A stretch of 64,000 nucleotides of DNA from contig JACRMN010000027.1 of the NCBI GenBank assembly GCA_016214955.1, forward strand, positions 62,001 through 126,000, read 5' to 3'. This document shows, one piece after another, positions 48,829-58,201 of the stretch. A program made the position numbers and the translations under genes. Position 1 is the stretch's first letter, and each line of letters starts with the position of its first letter. The stretch is from Deltaproteobacteria bacterium (GTDB lineage: Bacteria; Myxococcota; Myxococcia; Myxococcales; Anaeromyxobacteraceae). The notes below the pieces were generated by a model. The model ran no database searches. It had not been told where the DNA came from and worked only from the letters and a program-made list of their open reading frames with translations.

Positions 48829-49659
48829 CTAGTCGAAGGGCAGCCGGAGCACCGACTCCGGGTCCACGTGCAGGTCGCCCACCTTGACGCCGAAGTGCAG
48901 GTGGGGACCGGTGACGCGCCCGCTCCGGCCCACGCTGCCGATGAGCTGCCCGCGGGCCACCACCGCGCCCTCCTTCACCGCCACCCTGGCGAGGTGGAAG
49001 TAGCTGGAGAACATCCCGGCGCCGTGGAAGAGCACCACCGAGAGTCCCGAGCCCCAGCAGTCGCGCACCAGCACCACCCGGCCGCCCTGGGCAGCGGCCA
49101 CCGGAGCCCCCAGGTCGCCGCCGATGTCCAGGCCGTAGTGGCGCGAGGGCTTCTTGCCGTTGAAGGTGCGGCGCTCGCCGTAGCGGGCGTTGAGCTCGTC
49201 GTCGCGGGGCAGGGCGAAGCGGCCGGAGAAGAGCGGCGGCGAAGGCTCCTGGTCGTAGGCGCGCTCGAAGGCCTTCTGGTCGGCAGCGATGCGGCGCCGC
49301 ACCCTGGCCGGCTGCGGGGCGACGAAGCGCGAGGCCACCCGGAGCCGCCTCTCGGGGAAGTCGGCCGCCAGCACCTCCACCGCCGCCGGCAGCGCCTGCC
49401 CTCCGGCCCCGAGCGCGAGCGGCTGGGGGCCGGGCGGAGCCTCGATGGGCAGCGCCGCCACGGCGCGCCACCCGCCCGGCACCGGGAAGAACTGGAGCGT
49501 GCGGCCGAGGAGCGTTCCCTCCACCGGCGCCGCGGCGCCGCGGACCTCCACCAGGAAGGCGTCGCCGGGGCGGGCCTGCGCCGGCGAGAGCGTCACGACG
49601 GGCTGGGCGCGGGCGGAGGCGGCGAGCAGGACGAGGGCGGCGAGGAGCAGGCGGGGCAC
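48829..49659 (-). CDS. M23-family metallopeptidase (LytM domain), secreted
   Basis: The 276-residue protein has a signal peptide MPRLLLAALVLLAASARA and a GTG start. An N-terminal beta domain precedes a C-terminal lysostaphin-type domain: SRHYGLDIGGDLGAPVAAAQ (first His and Asp ligands), SSYFHL and GPHLHFGV (HxH ligand). All zinc/catalytic residues of active M23 enzymes are visible, so it should cut peptidoglycan cross-bridges or stem peptides in the periplasm. Confidence 0.88.
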   Translation of the reverse strand: MPRLLLAALVLLAASARAQPVVTLSPAQARPGDAFLVEVRGAAAPVEGTLLGRTLQFFPVPGGWRAVAALPIEAPPGPQPLALGAGGQALPAAVEVLAADFPERRLRVASRFVAPQPARVRRRIAADQKAFERAYDQEPSPPLFSGRFALPRDDELNARYGERRTFNGKKPSRHYGLDIGGDLGAPVAAAQGGRVVLVRDCWGSGLSVVLFHGAGMFSSYFHLARVAVKEGAVVARGQLIGSVGRSGRVTGPHLHFGVKVGDLHVDPESVLRLPFD

Positions 49660-49726
49660 GGCGCCATCATCGACCCGGACGCGCCCGGCCGCAAAGCGCC
49701 GGCGGGAGGTGCCGCCGCGGAGGCCG

Positions 49727-50365
49727 TCAGGCCTGGGCGGAGACGGTGGCCGCGTCGGGGCCGTGGCGCCGCGCCACCGCGCGCTCGTAGGCGGTGACGT
49801 GGCGGCTCCGGCTCTCGCCCGTCTCCGGCGACGAGGCGGGCGGCTCGAGGGCCTGCGACGCCTCGCGGCTCTTCTCGGCGCGGGCCTCGGCCTCCAGCGC
49901 AGCGGCGTCGGCGGCCACGGAGAGGTCCTGGGCCGAGGGGTCGGCCGGCGCCAGCGCCGCGGCCCGCATCCGCTGGGCGGCGGCCAGCTTCTCCTCGGGC
50001 GTGCGCCCGGTGTCGACTCGAATGGGCACCTCGCCGCCGGTGGCGTAGAGCTTCCCGTCGGGCCCGACGGTGTAGGTGAAGGAGGCGGCCCCGGCGGCGC
50101 CGCCGCCGGCGGCCTGGTGGGCCCGCTCGTGGGTCCGCACCCGCTGATCGGTCTCCTCCAGGCGGCGCACCTCGGCCTGCTCGGCGGCGTCGAGCTTCCG
50201 GCCGGTGGAGGAGGTGGCCTGCGCCTCGGGCGACACCGTGACCCTGTCGCGGGGCTCGCGCCGCGGCGGCGCGGGCCCGGTGCTCTCGACGCTGCGCCAG
50301 AGCACCATGGGTGCGGGTCGAACGGGGCCTACGGTCGTTTCCAAGGCGCTCCTCTCCGATCCCAT
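49727..50365 (-). CDS. SprA-related putative metalloprotease-like protein
   Basis: The 212-residue protein has no signal peptide. Its central motif RVRTHERAHQAAGGGAAGAA followed by FTYTVGPDGKLYATGGEVPI is characteristic of the SprA-related family (HExxH-like H-E-R-A-H). Both termini are low-complexity (Pro/Ala/Glu-rich). The start could be ATG at 50365 or the internal Met 20. The function is unknown; a metalloprotease role is a family-level suggestion. Confidence 0.75.
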   Translation of the reverse strand: MGSERSALETTVGPVRPAPMVLWRSVESTGPAPPRREPRDRVTVSPEAQATSSTGRKLDAAEQAEVRRLEETDQRVRTHERAHQAAGGGAAGAASFTYTVGPDGKLYATGGEVPIRVDTGRTPEEKLAAAQRMRAAALAPADPSAQDLSVAADAAALEAEARAEKSREASQALEPPASSPETGESRSRHVTAYERAVARRHGPDAATVSAQA

Positions 50366-50456
50366 TCTACGCCCGGTGCACGGGCTCCGGAATGGGTGCC
50401 ACCGGACTTGTCAAGGGCTTGAAGCGCCGGGTGCGGCGTGCCATACCCCCGCGCCC

Positions 50457-52475
50457 GTGATCGACCTCTCGACGCTCAATCCACCCCAGCGCGAGGCGGT
50501 CACCACCACCGAGGGGCCACTGCTGGTGCTGGCGGGCGCGGGGTCGGGCAAGACCCGAGTCATCGCCCACCGCGTCGCCTGGCTGCTGCAGAAGGGTGTG
50601 GAACCCTCGGCCATCCTCTGCGTCACCTTCACCAACAAGGCGGCGCGCGAGATGCGGGAGCGGGTGGTGGCGCTGGCCGGCGCGCTGGGCGGTGACGTCT
50701 TCGTCTCCACCTTCCACGCCTTCGGCCTCTGGTTGCTGCGCCAGGAGCACAAGGCCGCCGGCCTGCCGCGCCGCTTCGCCATCTGCGACGACGGCGATCA
50801 GCTCTCGCTGGTGAAGCGCGCGCTCCGCGAGTTCGACGTCGAGGGCCGGGCCTTCGACGCCCAGAAGCTCCTGGCGATGATCTCGCGCGCCAAGGCCGCC
50901 GGGCAGGACGGGATCGCGGTGCGCCCCGAGGGGCAGGGCGACGACTACGACCTGGTGGCCGCCGAGGTGCTGCCCCGCTACCAGCAGGCGCTGCTGGCGC
51001 AGCGGGCGGTGGACTTCGACGACCTCATCTCCCGCCCGGTGGCGCTGCTCCGCGGCGACGCCGCCGTCCGCAAGCGCAGCCAGCAGCGCTTCCACTACCT
51101 GCTGGTGGACGAGTACCAGGACACCAACCTGGCCCAGCTCGAGCTGCTCAAGCTGGTGGCCGGCAAGCCCATGAACGTCTGCGCCGTGGGGGACGACGAC
51201 CAGGCGATCTACGGGTGGCGCGGCGCCGAGGTGAAGAACATCCTCCGCTTCGAGCGTCACTTCCCGGGGGCGAAGGAGGTGAGGCTGGAGCAGAACTACC
51301 GCTCCACCGGCCACATCCTGGCCTGCGCCAACGGCGTCATCGCCCCCAACCCCGACCGGCGGCCCAAGAAGCTCTGGACCGCGGCCGGCGACGGCGACCC
51401 GGTGGAGGTGGCCGACCTCGCCGACGAGGAGGAGGAGGCGCGCTTCGTGGCCAGCGCCATGTCGCGGCTCCGCGGCGAGGGGCGGCCCTGGTCGCACTTC
51501 GCCGTGCTCTACCGGCTCAACGCCCAGTCGGGCCCCTTCGAGGAGGCGCTGCGCGAGGCCGGCATCCCCCACCGCGTCCATGGCGCCCCGGCCTTCTTCG
51601 ATCGCGCCGAGGTCCGCGACCTCCTCGCCTACCTCAAGGTCTGCGCCGAGCCGCGCGACGACGTCTCGCTGGCCCGCATCGTCAACGTGCCGGCTCGCGG
51701 CATCGGCGACACCTCGCTCGGGCGGCTCCAGGACTTCGCCGCCAGGGAGGGGCTCCCGCTCGGCAAGGCGGTGGTGCGCGCCGCCGAGGCGCCGGGCATG
51801 CCGGCCGGTGCGGCGGCGCGGCTCGGCGAGCTCAGCGGGCTCCTCTCCCGGTACCGCGCCGCCTTCTCCGCGGGACGCCTCGCCGAGACCGCGCGCCGGC
51901 TGGTGGAGGAGGTCGACCTCTACTCCCACGCCCGGCAGGGCGCCCGCTCGCCCGAGGCCGGGAACCGCCGCGTCGAGGCAATCGACGGCCTCATCCGCTC
52001 GCTGGAGCGCTGGGAGGAGCGGACCGGCAAGAAGCCCACGCTCGGCAACTGGCTCGCCAAGCTAGCGCTCGACTCGCGCGAGGAGGAGGAGGTCGCCGAC
52101 GAGGGCGTCTCGCTCATGAGCCTGCACGCCGCCAAGGGGCTCGAGTTCCCGGTGGTGTTCCTCGTCGGCCTGGAGGAGGAGCTGCTGCCGGTTGCCGGGA
52201 TGAAGGGCGAGGCCCGCGACCTCGCCGAGGAGCGGCGGCTCGCCTACGTGGGCATCACCCGGGCGCGCGAGCGTCTCTTCCTCACCCGGGCCCGGGTCCG
52301 GGTGAAGCGGGGCAAGGCCATCCCCCGGACGCCCAGCCGCTTCCTGGGCGACCTCCCCGCGGGGGCCCACGCCCTCCACGACCCCGCCAAGGCCGATCGG
52401 CCCGAGGACGTGGCGTCCCGCTCCGCCGAGGTGCTGGCCGCCCTCCGGGCTCGCCTGGCGGGCCCTGGAAGGTGA
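50457..52475 (+). CDS. UvrD/Rep-family ATP-dependent DNA helicase
   Basis: The 672-residue superfamily 1A helicase starts at the GTG at 50457 (VIDLSTLNPPQREAV). Motifs are: LAGAGSGKT (I, 25-33), TFTNKAAREM (Ia), STFHAFG, LVDEYQDTN (II), GDDDQAIYGWRGA (III), LEQNYRST (IV), SLMSLHAAKGLEFPVVF (V) and EERRLAYVGITRARERL (VI). Length matches Rep/PcrA. It unwinds DNA 3'-5' in repair and replication restart. The region downstream carries the rplM promoter. Confidence 0.93.
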   Translation: MIDLSTLNPPQREAVTTTEGPLLVLAGAGSGKTRVIAHRVAWLLQKGVEPSAILCVTFTNKAAREMRERVVALAGALGGDVFVSTFHAFGLWLLRQEHKAAGLPRRFAICDDGDQLSLVKRALREFDVEGRAFDAQKLLAMISRAKAAGQDGIAVRPEGQGDDYDLVAAEVLPRYQQALLAQRAVDFDDLISRPVALLRGDAAVRKRSQQRFHYLLVDEYQDTNLAQLELLKLVAGKPMNVCAVGDDDQAIYGWRGAEVKNILRFERHFPGAKEVRLEQNYRSTGHILACANGVIAPNPDRRPKKLWTAAGDGDPVEVADLADEEEEARFVASAMSRLRGEGRPWSHFAVLYRLNAQSGPFEEALREAGIPHRVHGAPAFFDRAEVRDLLAYLKVCAEPRDDVSLARIVNVPARGIGDTSLGRLQDFAAREGLPLGKAVVRAAEAPGMPAGAAARLGELSGLLSRYRAAFSAGRLAETARRLVEEVDLYSHARQGARSPEAGNRRVEAIDGLIRSLERWEERTGKKPTLGNWLAKLALDSREEEEVADEGVSLMSLHAAKGLEFPVVFLVGLEEELLPVAGMKGEARDLAEERRLAYVGITRARERLFLTRARVRVKRGKAIPRTPSRFLGDLPAGAHALHDPAKADRPEDVASRSAEVLAALRARLAGPGR

Positions 52476-52523
52476 GGGAACTCCTTGAAAAGCCTCGATC
52501 CGGGCACCCCCCCGGGCCAACCC

Positions 52524-52551
52524 TTGACTTGCAGGCCCCGATCCCTTAGAA
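52524..52551 (+). promoter_or_regulatory. Promoter of rplM-rpsI
   Basis: TTGACT (52524-52529) with a 16-base spacer to TTAGAA (52546-52551), 39 bases upstream of the rplM ATG. A small GGCC-AGAA-GGCC hairpin (52568-52579) lies in the leader directly before the ribosome-binding AGGA and may be part of an autoregulatory leader. The -10 is weak. Confidence 0.45.
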
Positions 52552-52589
52552 CGCGCCCTCCTAAATCGGCCAGAAGGCCAGGATTTTCC

Positions 52590-53051
52590 ATGAGCAAGGG
52601 CACACACAGCGCGACCAGGTCCGAGGCCCTCCAGGACCGGAAGTGGTGGATCGTCGACGCCGACGGGCTCACCGTCGGCCGGGCGGCCAGCCGCATCGCC
52701 AGCATCCTCAAGGGCAAGCACAAGCCCAGCTACACCCCGTCCATGGACGTGGGCGACTTCGTGGTGGTGGTGAACGCGGGCAAGGTCCGCTTCACGGGCA
52801 AGAAGGAAGAGGACAAGCTTTACTTCTCCCACACCATGCACCCGGGCGGCGCCAAGCTCACTCCGGCCCGCAAGGTCCGCGAGCGCCACCCCGAGGACAT
52901 CTTCTTCTTCGCCGTCCAGCGCATGCTGCCCCGCAACGCGCTCGGCCGCGACATGCTGAAGAAGCTCAAGATCTACGCGGGCGACAAGCACCCGCACGCG
53001 GCCCAGAAGCCGGCGCCGCTCAAGCTCTCCGCGCAGAAGCTCTCCGCGTAA
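52590..53051 (+). CDS. rplM: 50S ribosomal protein L13
   Basis: The 153-residue protein has the L13 core WWIVDADGLTVGRAASRIAS, GDFVVVVNAGKVRFTGKK, and the C-terminal signature AVQRMLPRNALGRDMLKKLK with IYAGDKHPH. It is placed directly before rpsI, the conserved L13-S9 operon order. The N-terminus (MSKGTHSATRSEALQDRK) is slightly longer than in E. coli. AGGA lies 6-9 bases before the ATG. Confidence 0.97.
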   Translation: MSKGTHSATRSEALQDRKWWIVDADGLTVGRAASRIASILKGKHKPSYTPSMDVGDFVVVVNAGKVRFTGKKEEDKLYFSHTMHPGGAKLTPARKVRERHPEDIFFFAVQRMLPRNALGRDMLKKLKIYAGDKHPHAAQKPAPLKLSAQKLSA

Positions 53052-53063
53052 AGGGATCGCTCG

Positions 53064-53453
53064 ATGCCCCAGCTCCAGATCTCGGTCGGCCGCCGCAAGG
53101 ACGCCGTGGCCCGCGTCCGCCTCTCGCCCGGCAGCGGCAACATCACCATCAATGGCCGCACCATGGACGAGTACTTCGGGCGCGAGACCTCGAAGATGAT
53201 CCTGGTCGAGCCGCTGAAGCTCGTCGACCAGATGGGCAAGCTCGACGTCTTCGTGAACGCCCGCGGCGGCGGTCTCTCCGGCCAGGCCGGTGCCATCCGC
53301 CACGGCATCACCCGCGCCCTCATGGAGATCAACCCCGAGTACCGCGCGGTGCTCAAGAAGGCCGGCTTCGTCACCCGCGACGCCCGCAAGGTCGAGCGCA
53401 AGAAGTACGGCCAGCCTGGCGCCCGCAAGCGCTTCCAGTTCTCGAAGCGCTAG
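53064..53453 (+). CDS. rpsI: 30S ribosomal protein S9
   Basis: The 129-residue protein has the S9 features [39 protein letters not shown] and the basic tail [19 protein letters not shown] reaching the P-site tRNA. It is co-transcribed with rplM (12-base gap). A hairpin at 53479-53504 follows the stop. Confidence 0.97.
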   Translation: MPQLQISVGRRKDAVARVRLSPGSGNITINGRTMDEYFGRETSKMILVEPLKLVDQMGKLDVFVNARGGGLSGQAGAIRHGITRALMEINPEYRAVLKKAGFVTRDARKVERKKYGQPGARKRFQFSKR

Positions 53454-53478
53454 CCGATCGCCAGAGGCAGCTCTCCGG

Positions 53479-53504
53479 GGCCGGTTGCCGTCGGGCAGCC
53501 GGCC
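53479..53504 (+). terminator. Hairpin after rpsI
   Basis: GGCCGG-T-TGCC / GGCA-G-CCGGCC with a four-base loop, 26 bases past the rpsI stop, followed by TCGCTGCGTCT. The T content is weak, so this is a candidate terminator for the rplM-rpsI transcript. Confidence 0.5.
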
Positions 53505-53650
53505 TCGCTGCGTCTCGGGCCCGCCGCGCCGGGGCGCGCACGGGCCCGCTCGGCGCGCGGTCCTGTGGGATATCGCCCCACGCTGCGCGCGCCCGTCCCC
53601 AGGCCCGGTGAATGGCTTCGCCCCGGAGCGGGTGGTAGGCTTTTCGACGC

Positions 53651-54925
53651 ATGGAGCTCAACGAGATCCTGCAGGTCGCTCTCCGCGCTTCGGCCTCCGA
53701 CATCCACCTGAAGGCGGGTCTCCCGCCGATGTTCCGCGTCGACGGCCAGCTCGTGCCGCTGAAGGACGCACGCCGCCTCCCGCCGGAGGAGGTGGCCCGG
53801 ATGGCGTTCGGCATCATGAACGACTTCCAGAAGGAGAAGTTCAAGCAGACCAACGAGGTGGACCTGGCCTACGGCGTGCCCGGCCTGGGTCGCTTCCGCG
53901 TCAACATCTTCCAGCAGCGGGGCACCATCGGCGGCGTCTTCCGCGTCATCCCCTTCAAGATCCAGTCGATCGAGCAGCTCCTGCTGCCCAAGATCCTGGA
54001 GAAGATCTCCGGGGAGCAGCGCGGCCTGGTCCTGGTCACCGGCACCACCGGCTCCGGCAAGTCCACGACGCTGGCGGCGATGATCGATCACATCAACGCC
54101 ACCGAGACCTGCCACATCATGACCATCGAGGACCCGATCGAGTTCCTCATCCGCGACAAGCGCTCGATCGTGAACCAGCGCGAGGTGGGCGTCGACACCA
54201 TGAGCTTCGGCCAGGCGCTGAAGAGCGCCCTGCGCCAGGACCCGGACGTCATCCTGGTGGGCGAGATGCGGGACCTCGAGACCATCGAGACCGCGCTCAC
54301 CGCCGCCGAGACAGGCCACCTGGTGATGTCGACCCTCCACACCCTCGACGCCACCGAGACCATCAACCGCATCATCTCGGCCTTCCCGCCCTACCAGCAG
54401 AAGCAGGTGCGGCTGCAGCTCGGCTCGGTGCTCAAGGCGGTCATCAGCCAGCGGCTCGTGCCCCGCGCCGACGGCCGCGGCCGCGTCCCGGCCATCGAGG
54501 TCCTGCTGGCCACCACCCGGGTGCGCGAGCTCATCGAGGACAAGGACCGCACCAAGGAGATCCCGGACGCCATCGCCCAGGGCCACCTCTCCTACGGGAT
54601 GCAGACCTTCGACCAGTCGCTGATGGGCCTGCTCAAGGCCGGCCTCATCACCTACGAGGAGGCGCTGCGCCAGGCCACCAACCCCGATGACTTCGCGCTG
54701 CGCGTCTCGGGCGTCTCCGGCACCAGCGACTCCAAGTGGGACAGCTTCGAGAAGAGCGAGGCCCCGGCGCCCTCCGCGTCCCGGCCGCCACCTGCGCCCG
54801 CGCCGCGGCCCGCGGCCGGTCCCGTCCCCGCGGCCGCCGCGGTGGCCCGCATCCAGCCGGCCCAGGTGCCGGCCCGGCCGGCGGCCGCCGGCCAGGACGA
54901 CGACTTCCAGATCGAGCGCTTCTGA
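53651..54925 (+). CDS. pilT: Type IV pilus retraction ATPase PilT-like
   Basis: The 424-residue hexameric secretion ATPase has an N-terminal PAS-like domain (SASDIHLKAGLPPMFRVDG) and Walker A GTTGSGKST (131-139). The Asp box TIEDPIEFL, Walker B DVILVGEMRDLETI and His box TGHLVMSTLHT follow. The residues after ~375 form a Pro/Ala-rich tail absent from classical PilT (about 345 residues), ending DDDFQIERF. Myxococcota carry several PilT paralogues; this could be the retraction motor or a paralogue, since other pil genes are not adjacent. Confidence 0.88.
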   Translation: MELNEILQVALRASASDIHLKAGLPPMFRVDGQLVPLKDARRLPPEEVARMAFGIMNDFQKEKFKQTNEVDLAYGVPGLGRFRVNIFQQRGTIGGVFRVIPFKIQSIEQLLLPKILEKISGEQRGLVLVTGTTGSGKSTTLAAMIDHINATETCHIMTIEDPIEFLIRDKRSIVNQREVGVDTMSFGQALKSALRQDPDVILVGEMRDLETIETALTAAETGHLVMSTLHTLDATETINRIISAFPPYQQKQVRLQLGSVLKAVISQRLVPRADGRGRVPAIEVLLATTRVRELIEDKDRTKEIPDAIAQGHLSYGMQTFDQSLMGLLKAGLITYEEALRQATNPDDFALRVSGVSGTSDSKWDSFEKSEAPAPSASRPPPAPAPRPAAGPVPAAAAVARIQPAQVPARPAAAGQDDDFQIERF

Positions 54926-55075
54926 GCGCCCCCGCCCGGCGCGGAGGTGGCTCTCGAAGGCGGCCAACCCGTTCGCGGGGCGGCCGCCTCGACGTTTTCG
55001 GCATCACACCTCCTGTGCGGGCACCCTGCCGCACGACGGAGTCACATCGCTTGCTGTATGTACCCTATTCAAGGG

Positions 55076-55390
55076 ATGACGAAGACACGCACGAGCACGC
55101 GCTACCGGCGCCGCTTCAGGGTCACCATCGGGGCCTCTCCGGTCTTCACGCTCGATCTCGGCGCAGGCGGGTTCTCCGCCGAGCTGATGCGGGTGCCGGC
55201 GGCCGGCAGCTCGGTGTCCGGCGCCATCCAGCTCAACGGCTCCGAGGTGCCCTACGCAGGCGAGGTGGCCTGGGCGAAGCCCGGCGACTCGCGCCTCGGC
55301 CTCCGCGGACGCATCGGCGTGCGCTTCACCCACCTCGCGCCCGAGGTGCGCCGCCTGTTCGACTCGCCGGCCTTCAAGCAGGTCACCTGA
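55076..55390 (+). CDS. PilZ-domain protein
   Basis: A protein of about 104 residues starting MTKTRTSTRYRRRFRVTIGA; the RYRRRFRV segment fits the PilZ R-x-x-x-R motif. TLDLGAGGFSAEL is a variant of D-x-S-x-x-G, with Gly in place of Ser. The C-terminal part has the expected strand pattern (GIGVRFTHL equivalent IGVRFTHLAPEV). c-di-GMP binding is plausible but weakened by the Ser-to-Gly change. ATG 55058 is an alternative start adding six residues. It lies behind pilT, consistent with motility regulation (inference). Confidence 0.7.
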   Translation: MTKTRTSTRYRRRFRVTIGASPVFTLDLGAGGFSAELMRVPAAGSSVSGAIQLNGSEVPYAGEVAWAKPGDSRLGLRGRIGVRFTHLAPEVRRLFDSPAFKQVT

Positions 55391-55420
55391 GCGGCGGGCG
55401 GGGGAGGGTAGACTCCCCCG

Positions 55421-55921
55421 GTGTCCGATCCCACTCCCGAGGAGCAGGCCCGCGCCCTGGCGCTGCGGGTCCTCGCCTTCCACGCCCGCACCGAGGCCCA
55501 GCTGCGCCGGCGGCTGCGCGGCGCCGGCTACGCCGCCGAGCAGGACGCGGTGGTGGAGTGGCTGCGGCGGCTCGGGTACCTGGACGACCGCGGCTGGGCG
55601 GAGGCCACGGCGCGGGCGCTCCTGCGGCCCGGGCGGCTCGGCCCCCGCGCCGCGGAGCGGAGGCTGCTGGCGGCCGGCATCCCGGCGGCGCAGGCGAAGG
55701 AGCAGATCGCGGCGGCGCTCGCCGAGGCCGGGGGAGCGGGCGCGGGGAGCCCGGAGGTGGTGCTGTGCCGCGCCCTGGCCGAGCGCCGGACCCGGGGCGC
55801 CGCGCCCGCAGAGCTCCCGCCGAAGGAGCGGGTCCGGCTGGCCCGATTCCTCCTCTCCCGGGGATTCGGCGGGGAGGCGGTGCACCGGGTGGTGGGGCTG
55901 CCGGAGGAGGGCGATGGGTGA
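55421..55921 (+). CDS. recX: Regulatory protein RecX
   Basis: The 166-residue helical protein has three repeats of the RecX three-helix motif, including ALRVLAFHARTEAQLRRRLR, VVEWLRRLGYLDDRGWAEAT and LGPRAAERRLLAAGIPAAQA, ending RLARFLLSRGFGGEAVHRVV. It inhibits or modulates RecA filaments. The GTG start at 55421 follows a GGGGGAGGG stretch. recA is not adjacent. Confidence 0.82.
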   Translation: MSDPTPEEQARALALRVLAFHARTEAQLRRRLRGAGYAAEQDAVVEWLRRLGYLDDRGWAEATARALLRPGRLGPRAAERRLLAAGIPAAQAKEQIAAALAEAGGAGAGSPEVVLCRALAERRTRGAAPAELPPKERVRLARFLLSRGFGGEAVHRVVGLPEEGDG

Positions 55922-55956
55922 TCCGGCGGGGGCTTTGCGTTATCTTGCCGGCCCGC

Positions 55957-56739
55957 ATGAACGCCCGAGCCGCCGCCCTCGCCCTGATCGCCCTCTCGCC
56001 GCTCTGCGCCTGCAGCCCGCGCGTCTCGCTCTCCGGCGAGGTGAAGTACCAGAAGTCGGCCGAGGACAACTACAAGGCCGGCTTCGAGGAGATGAGGGGC
56101 GAGTCCTGGCCCGAGGCCACCAAGTTCTTCGAGCACACCCGGACCAAGTACCCCTTCTCCAAGTACGCGGCCCTCTCCGAGCTCCGCCTGGCCGACATCA
56201 AGGAGGCCCAGGAGCGCTTCGTCGAGGCCAGCGACGCCTACGGCGCCTTCGTGCGGCTCCACCCCAACCACGAGGAGGTGGACTACGCTGCCTTCCACGA
56301 GGGGCTGGCGCTGGTGAAGGACGGGCCCAGCGACTTCTTCGCCTTCCCTCCGGCCCACGAGCGGGAGCTGAAGACGGTGCGCGACGGGGTGCAGAAGCTC
56401 GAGGCCTTCCTGGCCAAGTACCCCACCTCCAAGTACCGGGCCGAGGCCCAGAAGGCGCGCGACCGCGCCCGCGGCCTGCTCATCGAGCACGAGTGGTACG
56501 TGGCCGAGTTCTACGCCCAGCGCAACCGCTGGGCCGGCGCCGCCGGCCGCTGGCAGCGCCTGGTGGACAGCTACCCCGGCTCGCCGCGCGAAGTGGAGGC
56601 GCTCTTCGCCCTCTCCGACGCCTGGACCCGCCTCGACGACAGGTTCCGGGCGCGCCAGGCGCTGCAGGCGATCATCGCCAGACACCCCCAGGACGCGCGG
56701 CGCCCCGAGGCGGAGCGCCGGCTTGCCGAGCTCCGCTGA
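55957..56739 (+). CDS. bamD: Outer-membrane assembly lipoprotein BamD-like
   Basis: The 260-residue protein has a lipoprotein signal ending SPLCAC (lipidated Cys about 19). Tetratricopeptide repeats follow: DNYKAGFEEMRGESWPEATK, FFEHTRTKYPFSKYAALSEL, then RLADIKEAQERFVEASDAYG. The first-repeat pattern E-x-x-x-x-F-x-x-x-x-x-x-x-P-x-S-x-Y-A is typical of BamD (YfiO). It acts in beta-barrel insertion with BamA at the inner face of the outer membrane. It is followed closely by an unknown inner-membrane protein and a TPR gene. Confidence 0.85.
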   Translation: MNARAAALALIALSPLCACSPRVSLSGEVKYQKSAEDNYKAGFEEMRGESWPEATKFFEHTRTKYPFSKYAALSELRLADIKEAQERFVEASDAYGAFVRLHPNHEEVDYAAFHEGLALVKDGPSDFFAFPPAHERELKTVRDGVQKLEAFLAKYPTSKYRAEAQKARDRARGLLIEHEWYVAEFYAQRNRWAGAAGRWQRLVDSYPGSPREVEALFALSDAWTRLDDRFRARQALQAIIARHPQDARRPEAERRLAELR

Positions 56740-56749
56740 ACGGCCGGGC

Positions 56750-57415
56750 ATGAATCGGAAACAGCAGGCAGGAGGCCGTTCCCCCGGGGGCGGGGCCGCC
56801 GGCCCCCCCAAACATCGGAAGGGCCCGGGGCGCTGGCTGGCGCTGCTGCTGCCGGCGCTGGGCGTCGCCGGGGCCGTCACCGCGGTGGGGTTCCGCGAGC
56901 GCATCGTCCGCTTCCGGGCCGGGGGCGAGGACCAGGTGCGTGCGGCGCTGGCCGCGGTCACCTCCCTGCGCTTCGAGGCCGGCGCACCCCCCCTCTCGGT
57001 GGAGCTGCCGCGGGTGGCCTACCGCGACGTCTCGGCGGCGGTGGAGGGCGGCAAGGCGACGGCGGTGACCATGGTGGAGGCCGACGGGGCGGTGGCCTTC
57101 GACGGCCAGGCGCCGCAGCTCGGTTACCTCGGGCGCGAGGTGGTGGCGCTCGCCCCCTGCGCCGGCCCGGGCTGGTGCGCCGCCGCACCGCTGCCCAGGC
57201 TGGCCGAGGTGCTGGAGGCCCTGCGCCGGCGCCACCGGGCCCTGGCCCAGGCCGAGCCGGGGCGCCGCGTCCGCGCCTGGCAGATCCGCGTGGAGCGGGA
57301 GACCGCCGAGGTGGGGGAGGACCTGGAGACGGCAGGTCCGGGGGGGGGCCCGGCGCGCTCCCGCGTCCGGTTCACCCTGCGGCGCTCGGGCGGGGCCTGG
57401 GTGGAGGCCGGCTGA
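56750..57415 (+). CDS. Single-pass membrane protein of unknown function
   Basis: The 221-residue protein starts MNRKQQAGGRSPGGGAAGPP and is very basic before one transmembrane segment (~29-47, WLALLLPALGVAGAVTAVGF). A periplasmic part with two Cys follows (LAPCAGPGWCAAA), which may form a disulfide. No domain recognised. It lies 10 bases after bamD in the same direction, so it is probably co-expressed. Confidence 0.6.
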   Translation: MNRKQQAGGRSPGGGAAGPPKHRKGPGRWLALLLPALGVAGAVTAVGFRERIVRFRAGGEDQVRAALAAVTSLRFEAGAPPLSVELPRVAYRDVSAAVEGGKATAVTMVEADGAVAFDGQAPQLGYLGREVVALAPCAGPGWCAAAPLPRLAEVLEALRRRHRALAQAEPGRRVRAWQIRVERETAEVGEDLETAGPGGGPARSRVRFTLRRSGGAWVEAG

Positions 57416-57475
57416 GGACCCCCCGGGCGCCACGTCGCCCTTCGACTGCCGGATCGGTCTGCTACACTCCGCCTC

Positions 57476-58198
57476 ATGGCCGATCAACCCATGGACGAGA
57501 GCCTGAAGCAGGCGCTGGCGCTGGGGCGGGGCTACTACCTGAAGAAGGAGTACGCCCGGGCCGAACGCTACCTCTCCCAGGTGGTCGAGCAGAACCAGTC
57601 GTTCGCCGACGTCTACAACATGCTCGGCGTCATCTACCACGACCAGGGGCAGTACCAGAAAGCGCAGCGCTCCTTCGAGGCGGCGCTGCGGCTCAACCCC
57701 AGCTACACCGACGCCGCCCTCAACCTGGCCGTCATCTACAACGACACCGGGAAGTACCAGCAGGCCCAGGAGATCTACCGGCAGGCCCTCACCCGCTCCG
57801 GCGCGGCCCCGGGCCAGCTCGACCGCTACGTGAAGGGCAAGCTGGCCAACATGTACGCCGAGATCGGCGACGTCTACCAGTCGGCCGGGCTCTACGACGA
57901 GGCCATCGGCGAGTACGCGCGGGCCCTGGCCCTCGGCCCCACCTTCATCGACATCCGCCTGCGGGCCGCCAGCGCCTGCCGCGACGCCGGCCGGCGCGAG
58001 GAGGCCATCCAGCAGTACGAGGAGATCGTCCGCCAGAACCCGGGCTTCATCCCGGCGCGCCTCTCTCTCGGGCTGGCGCTGCTCGGCGCCGACCGCCGCC
58101 CCGATGCGGTGGCCCAGTGGGAGGAGGTGCTGCGCCTCGTCCCCGGCAACCGCAACGCCGAGATGTACCTGAAGCTGGCCGCGAGCGAACCGGGGTAG
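57476..58198 (+). CDS. Tetratricopeptide-repeat protein
   Basis: The 240-residue soluble protein is made almost entirely of TPR units: [80 protein letters not shown] and [20 protein letters not shown]. It has no signal peptide. It is 3 bases before the FHA/DUF4388 gene, implying an operon, and probably serves as a scaffold in the same signalling pathway. Confidence 0.88.
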   Translation: MADQPMDESLKQALALGRGYYLKKEYARAERYLSQVVEQNQSFADVYNMLGVIYHDQGQYQKAQRSFEAALRLNPSYTDAALNLAVIYNDTGKYQQAQEIYRQALTRSGAAPGQLDRYVKGKLANMYAEIGDVYQSAGLYDEAIGEYARALALGPTFIDIRLRAASACRDAGRREEAIQQYEEIVRQNPGFIPARLSLGLALLGADRRPDAVAQWEEVLRLVPGNRNAEMYLKLAASEPG

Positions 58199-58201
58199 AC
58201 G

